DNA of 43,872 bases, from the NCBI GenBank assembly GCA_045600205.1, contig JAZRXM010000039.1, forward strand, positions 1 through 43,872. Reading direction: 5' to 3'. Positions 40,370 to 43,872 of this stretch are shown here, piece by piece. Every line of letters starts with the position of its first letter. Position 1 is the first letter of the stretch. The DNA is from Firm-04 sp045600205 (lineage in GTDB: Bacteria > Bacillota > Clostridia > Oscillospirales > Ruminococcaceae). Position numbers and translations under genes: made by a program. The notes beneath the pieces were generated by a model. That model did not search any database. It saw only the letters and a program-made list of their open reading frames with translations, and was not told the origin of the DNA.

Positions 40370-42094
40370 TTATTGTGCAATCAGCTTATGCATGGAATCC
40401 TGCAATTGCTTGGAAAGTGCGGTAGCTTCGTCCATGGTTTTGCCTGCGGTGGTGTAGTAGACCTTGATTTTTGGTTCGGTACCCGAGGGACGTACCACAA
40501 CGCTTGCATGATTCGGCAGGAAGAATGTCAGCACATCTGCGGAGGGCAGGTTGAGATTGCGGGATGCGCCTGTTTCGGTGTTGACAGCGATTCCCTTTTT
40601 GTAGTCTGCAAATTCCACAACTTTCATGCCGCCGATTTCGGCAGGGGCATTGGTGCGCAGATTTTCCATCAGTTCAGCCATTTTGGTCATGCCGGCAGCA
40701 CCCTCGAATGCAAAGCTTTCCAACTGATGCTTGAACACGCCGTACTTTTTGTAGAGATTCTCGCGTGCCTGAAGCATCGAAATGCCCTGCGTGCGGTAAT
40801 ATGCAGCCATTTCAACGATCAGCATGGAGGCAACAACGGCGTCTTTGTCGCGGACATAAGAGCCGGCAAGGTAGCCGTAGCTTTCTTCGAAACCGAGAAT
40901 ATAGCGATTTTCCTCGCCTTTCTGCTCAAGCAGACCAATCTGTTCACCGATGAATTTGAAGCCGGTCAGGACATCAATAACCTGGACGCCGTATTCCTCG
41001 GCAATCGGCTTGACAATATCAGTGGTGACAATGGTTTTGACGGCAATCGGGTTTTTCGGCATAGTGCCGAGGTTGGTGCGCTGCTCACAGATATATGCAA
41101 ACAGCATTGCGCCGACTTCGTTGCCGGAGAACAGTTCAAATCCGCCCTGACCATTCGGGACTGCAATGCCGACACGGTCGCAGTCGGGGTCGGTGGCAAG
41201 GAGCAGATCGGGTTTGACTTCTTCACAAAGGCGCAGACCGTATTCCAGAGCCTCGCGGATCTCGGGGTTCGGGTACGGGCAGGTCGGGAAGTTGCCATCG
41301 GGGAGCTCCTGTTCTTTGACAATAGTAACATCAGAGATGCCGATGCGGGAAAGGATCTCGCGGACAGGCTTGTTGCCCGTGCCGTTGAGCGGGGTATAAA
41401 CGATTTTCAGACCACTGTCGGGGCAAAGCTTGGTGTTGATACCTTGTGCGAGGACATTTTTATAGTAGTCCTCAACGACTTCTTTGCCGATGTAAGAAAT
41501 CATACCGTTGGCGACCGCTGTATCAAAATCGAAGGATTTGACATCGCGGAACATATCGAGTCTGTTGATGCAGTTGATGACGGTTTCAGCGACTTCCAGA
41601 GTGATCTGGCAGCCGTCTGCGCCGTAAACCTTGTAGCCGTTATATTTTGCGGGATTGTGGGATGCGGTGACCATGATGCCTGCCGAGCAGCCAAGTGCGC
41701 GGACGGCAAAAGAGAGCATCGGGGTCGGCATGAGTTCGGGGTACAGATGTACCTTGATGCCGTTTGCTGCGAGGACGGAAGCAGAAGCCTTTGCAAAGGT
41801 ATCGGACTTGATTCTGCTGTCATAGGAGATTGCGACGCTGGGTGCCTGGAAAGAAGCTTTGACGTAATCGGCAAGACCCTGTGTTGCACGGCGGACCGTG
41901 TAGATGTTCATGCGGGCTGTGCCTGCGCCGATGATACCGCGCAGACCGCCGGTACCGAACTCGAGTTCCTTATAGAAACACTCATTGATTGCGTCGGCAT
42001 CATCCTTGATGCCTTGAAGCTCTTCGACCAAATCGGGATCCTCGGTGGCGTTCTGACACCAAAGCAGATAAAGGTCGTTTACAGATGCTTGCAT
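40370..42094 (-). CDS. Phosphoglucomutase / phosphomannomutase (alpha-D-phosphohexomutase)
   Basis: A 574-residue cytosolic enzyme interconverting hexose 1- and 6-phosphates, linking glycogen or cellodextrin breakdown and sugar nucleotide synthesis to glycolysis. The motifs are in order: ELEFGTGGLRGIIGAG at the N-terminus, the phosphoserine loop TASHNP, the magnesium loop ATDPDCDRVG, the sugar-binding FEESYGY and the phosphate-binding VRPSGTEPK near the end. The length of about 575 is that of the PgcA-type enzymes of Firmicutes. The start at 42094 (MQASVNDLY) follows TGGAGGAT; the in-frame ATG at 42124 lacks a site. It is divergent from the sensor kinase and terminated by its own hairpin. Confidence 0.96.
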   Translation of the reverse strand: MQASVNDLYLLWCQNATEDPDLVEELQGIKDDADAINECFYKELEFGTGGLRGIIGAGTARMNIYTVRRATQGLADYVKASFQAPSVAISYDSRIKSDTFAKASASVLAANGIKVHLYPELMPTPMLSFAVRALGCSAGIMVTASHNPAKYNGYKVYGADGCQITLEVAETVINCINRLDMFRDVKSFDFDTAVANGMISYIGKEVVEDYYKNVLAQGINTKLCPDSGLKIVYTPLNGTGNKPVREILSRIGISDVTIVKEQELPDGNFPTCPYPNPEIREALEYGLRLCEEVKPDLLLATDPDCDRVGIAVPNGQGGFELFSGNEVGAMLFAYICEQRTNLGTMPKNPIAVKTIVTTDIVKPIAEEYGVQVIDVLTGFKFIGEQIGLLEQKGEENRYILGFEESYGYLAGSYVRDKDAVVASMLIVEMAAYYRTQGISMLQARENLYKKYGVFKHQLESFAFEGAAGMTKMAELMENLRTNAPAEIGGMKVVEFADYKKGIAVNTETGASRNLNLPSADVLTFFLPNHASVVVRPSGTEPKIKVYYTTAGKTMDEATALSKQLQDSMHKLIAQ

Positions 42095-42147
42095 TTGAAA
42101 TCCTCCATTCAAAATATGAACCATGTGACAATACTACATACTAGAGT

Positions 42148-42176
42148 ATTATAGCACAAAAGAATCCATTTGAAAA
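42148..42176 (-). promoter_or_regulatory. Promoter of the phosphoglucomutase gene
   Basis: On the minus strand TTTTCA (42171-42176), 17 bp and a perfect TATAAT (42148-42153) with extended TGC. An imperfect palindrome, ATACT-AG-AGTAT (42138-42149), overlaps the start-point side of the -10 and could be an operator, though it may be chance. Confidence 0.7.
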
Positions 42177-42304
42177 GCGGCAATATCACGAATTTTAGAA
42201 TGTTCTGCAATTTTTTCTGGTACAAAAGGATGAAAATGAAGAAAATGATTTCCGTTTTGCAAAATATATAGTATAATGAAGCAAAAGGACGGAGGGATTT
42301 TTCT

Positions 42305-43543
42305 ATGCAAAAGCGGTTGCGACTGCGCTTTTTGCTGCTGAGCTGGGGACTGCTGATGATACTGTTATCGGCACTCAGCGGCGGAATCGCATACTACTTA
42401 TATAGTACCACAGCAAAAGAATCCGAAGAAATGCTGAAAACAGCCATGGATGAATTTCAGGAGCGGACACCTGCTGCGGCGTATCTCAGCAGCGGTCGGT
42501 ACTTTCTGGCGGCACGGTATCTTCCGGACGGAAGACTGATCGAGCGGCAAGGCTGGAATTTCTTTGTGGAAGAAAGTATTGTCAAAGAAATCGCAGCCGC
42601 CACTTTTGATAAGGGCGAGGAGGGCAGCGGTTCTGTTGTCATGCTGGGCGTTGCATATCGGTATCGTTATCGGAATCAGCCTGATGAAACATGGTTCGTT
42701 ATGACAGACTATTCTGCCGAGCAGCAGGTCATGTACATGCTCAAACACAATATGATATGGTTTCTGATTCTGGGTGCGATGCTGCTGATTCCGGTCAGTG
42801 TGCTGCTTTCCAAATGGGCAAGTAAACCGATTGCGGAGGCGTGGGAGAAGCAGAACGACTTTGTATCTGATGCGACACATGAATTAAAGACACCGCTTGC
42901 AGTGATTGCAGCGGATACGGAAGCAGTGCTTTCGAATCCGGATGCATCCGTGGAGAGTCAGGAGAAATGGCTGGGCAGTATCCAAGGACAGACATCGCGT
43001 ATGGCGGGGCTCGTCAGCGGATTGCTGTTTCTTGCAAAAATAGATGCACATGAAATCAAGCTGAATCTGCAAGAGGAGCGGATTTCCGAACGTGTGGAGG
43101 AATTCTGCATGGATTGGGAAGTCCGTGCATTTGAGGCAGGCTGTAATTTCGAATATGAAATGACACATGACATGATCTATAAATGTGATTGGCAGCGTAT
43201 CGAGCAAATGCTGACGGAATTAATGGACAATGCCTTGAAGTATACCATGAAAGGCAAGTCGATCCATCTGGTCATGAATCGTGACCGTAAACAGCATCTA
43301 CGAATTGTGTTATCGAATGAAGGCGAACCGATTGACGAAAAGGAGTTGGAAAAATTGTTTGATCGATTCTACCGAGCGGATCCATCCCGCGCCAGAGAAA
43401 CGGGCGGATACGGTCTTGGCTTGTGTGTATCAAAATGTATTGCAGAGCTGCACGGCGGAACAATCACGGCGGAAAGCTCAAACGGGCTGAATGTATTTAC
43501 GATTACATTGGGGAATGCTGAACAGAGTGTAGGGGAACAGTGA
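42305..43543 (+). CDS. Membrane sensor histidine kinase (orphan)
   Basis: A 412-residue two-component kinase. Transmembrane helices at about 10-33 and 150-170 enclose an extracellular sensor of about 115 residues with no motif I recognise. There is no clear HAMP module; a short linker joins to the H-box FVSDATHELKTPLAVI (phosphorylated H192). The ATPase part has the N-box ELMDNALKYT (N309), LFDRFYRADPSRAR and the G-box GGYGLGLCVSKCIAELHGG. It should autophosphorylate in response to an envelope or external signal. No response regulator gene is next to it: the upstream neighbour is phosphoglucomutase on the other strand, and downstream lie rRNA-type promoters. The ribosome binding site is GGACGGAGGG; a TATAAT lies about 30 bp upstream of the start. 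Confidence 0.93.
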   Translation: MQKRLRLRFLLLSWGLLMILLSALSGGIAYYLYSTTAKESEEMLKTAMDEFQERTPAAAYLSSGRYFLAARYLPDGRLIERQGWNFFVEESIVKEIAAATFDKGEEGSGSVVMLGVAYRYRYRNQPDETWFVMTDYSAEQQVMYMLKHNMIWFLILGAMLLIPVSVLLSKWASKPIAEAWEKQNDFVSDATHELKTPLAVIAADTEAVLSNPDASVESQEKWLGSIQGQTSRMAGLVSGLLFLAKIDAHEIKLNLQEERISERVEEFCMDWEVRAFEAGCNFEYEMTHDMIYKCDWQRIEQMLTELMDNALKYTMKGKSIHLVMNRDRKQHLRIVLSNEGEPIDEKELEKLFDRFYRADPSRARETGGYGLGLCVSKCIAELHGGTITAESSNGLNVFTITLGNAEQSVGEQ

Positions 43544-43550
43544 ATTTGCC

Positions 43551-43574
43551 CTGAAACTATTGCGGATATTTCAG
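43551..43574 (+). terminator. Weak hairpin after the histidine kinase gene
   Basis: CTGAAA-C-TAT and ATATTTCAG (43551-43560 with 43566-43574) pair over about 9 bp with one bulge. The following CAACCTTTTG has only four T residues, so it is a weak terminator candidate. Confidence 0.35.
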
Positions 43575-43622
43575 CAACCTTTTGTACAAAACATGGAAAG
43601 AGAAGAAAGTCGAAAAAAGGGG

Positions 43623-43651
43623 TTGACAATTGAGGAATGATGTGGTAGAAT
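43623..43651 (+). promoter_or_regulatory. Tandem rRNA-type promoter 1
   Basis: TTGACA (43623-43628), 17 bp and TAGAAT (43646-43651). It is preceded by an A-rich stretch and followed by a GC-rich CTCGGGAGAGGGG motif. First of three in a row pointing out of the window. Confidence 0.85.
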
Positions 43652-43752
43652 AAACAAGTCGCCTCGGGAGAGGGGACAGATAAGAGTAGCACGAAGGAAA
43701 GCAGAACCGGGATTGAGCCAAAGGAAAGCGAAAAAAAGTTTTTAAAAAGGGC

Positions 43753-43781
43753 TTGACAAAAGGGAAGTAAAGTGCTATAAT
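43753..43781 (+). promoter_or_regulatory. Tandem rRNA-type promoter 2
   Basis: TTGACA (43753-43758), 17 bp, then GTGC and a perfect TATAAT (43776-43781). An A/T tract (about 43731-43748) sits where an UP element would bind the RNA polymerase alpha subunit. A small CTGCT/AGCAG stem lies just after the start point (43790-43804). Confidence 0.9.
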
Positions 43782-43846
43782 AGATAAGCTGCTTCGAGAG
43801 AGCAGGAAGCACGGAAAGAAAGTTTGAAAAAATTTTCGAAAAGGTC

Positions 43847-43872
43847 TTGACAAACGAAAGACAAAGTGCTAT
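43847..43872 (+). promoter_or_regulatory. Tandem rRNA-type promoter 3 (cut by window edge)
   Basis: TTGACA (43847-43852), 17 bp ending AAAGTGC, then TAT where the window stops, matching promoter 2 at nearly every position near the -10. It too is preceded by an A/T tract (about 43823-43840). A stable RNA operon (16S rRNA first) is expected just beyond the edge. Confidence 0.85.

Noticed and set aside
40364..42154. 596-codon plus-strand frame opposite the phosphoglucomutase gene
   Set aside because: Antisense shadow; it even spans the promoter of the real gene.
1..43872. CRISPR arrays, toxin-antitoxin pairs, prophage genes, restriction or other defence clusters
   Set aside because: No regularly spaced repeats, no small paired operons and no phage or defence motifs were found. 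SbcCD and DprA are core genes here and show no sign of a defence island.

Overview
The window looks like chromosomal DNA from an anaerobic, fibre-degrading Ruminococcus-type Firmicute (Oscillospiraceae/Ruminococcaceae). The evidence is three secreted proteins with dockerin modules (cellulosome-type), one of them a glucuronoxylanase/esterase, together with an acetate kinase, clostridial-type core gene order, purine-rich Shine-Dalgarno sites and sigma-A promoters with 17-bp spacers. No phage, CRISPR array or intact insertion sequence is visible.

Layout. 1-1650: an accessory edge. It holds the start of a BspA-like 26-residue-repeat surface protein running off the left edge, and the decayed remnant of an IS1182-type transposase. 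1669-5396: a metallophosphoesterase facing a modular xylanase (GH30 - CBM22-like - dockerin - CE1 esterase). 5733-8346: tmcAL and ackA, divergent from a shared promoter region. 8491-11594: a cytidine deaminase with an unusual N-terminal extension, a solitary oligopeptide-binding lipoprotein and exodeoxyribonuclease III. 11695-13240: the infC-rpmI-rplT operon with a structured leader that ends in an intrinsic terminator, and an AUU start for infC. 13279-31947: a long one-directional run of core genes with very short gaps (SpoU methyltransferase, dprA, topA, trmFO, plsX, rnc, smc, ftsY, rdgB, yhbY, nadD-yqeK fusion, LCP protein, rsfS, a small membrane protein, leuS). 32100: rpsU with its own promoter and terminator. 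32574-39893: two more dockerin proteins (a leucine-rich-repeat protein and a clostripain-family peptidase) on either side of sbcD-sbcC. 39986-42094 (minus): rpmE and a phosphoglucomutase. 42305-43543: an orphan sensor kinase. 43623-43872: three tandem strong promoters, the last cut by the window edge, of the kind that drive rRNA operons.

How the genes work together. The central block covers translation (IF3, L35, L20, L31, S21, LeuRS, RsfS, YhbY, tRNA/rRNA modification), DNA topology and segregation (TopA, SMC, DprA, SbcCD, ExoA), membrane and envelope biogenesis (PlsX, FtsY, LCP) and nucleotide/NAD metabolism (RdgB, NadD-YqeK, Cdd). The accessory genes at both ends serve the cell surface and fibre attack. 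I found no clear new multi-gene system. The most interesting items are the dockerins on non-catalytic and proteolytic proteins, the internal-dockerin xylanase-esterase, the NadD-YqeK fusion, the extended cytidine deaminase, the infC leader, a possible antisense transcript beside the xylanase gene, and the triple promoter array at the right edge.
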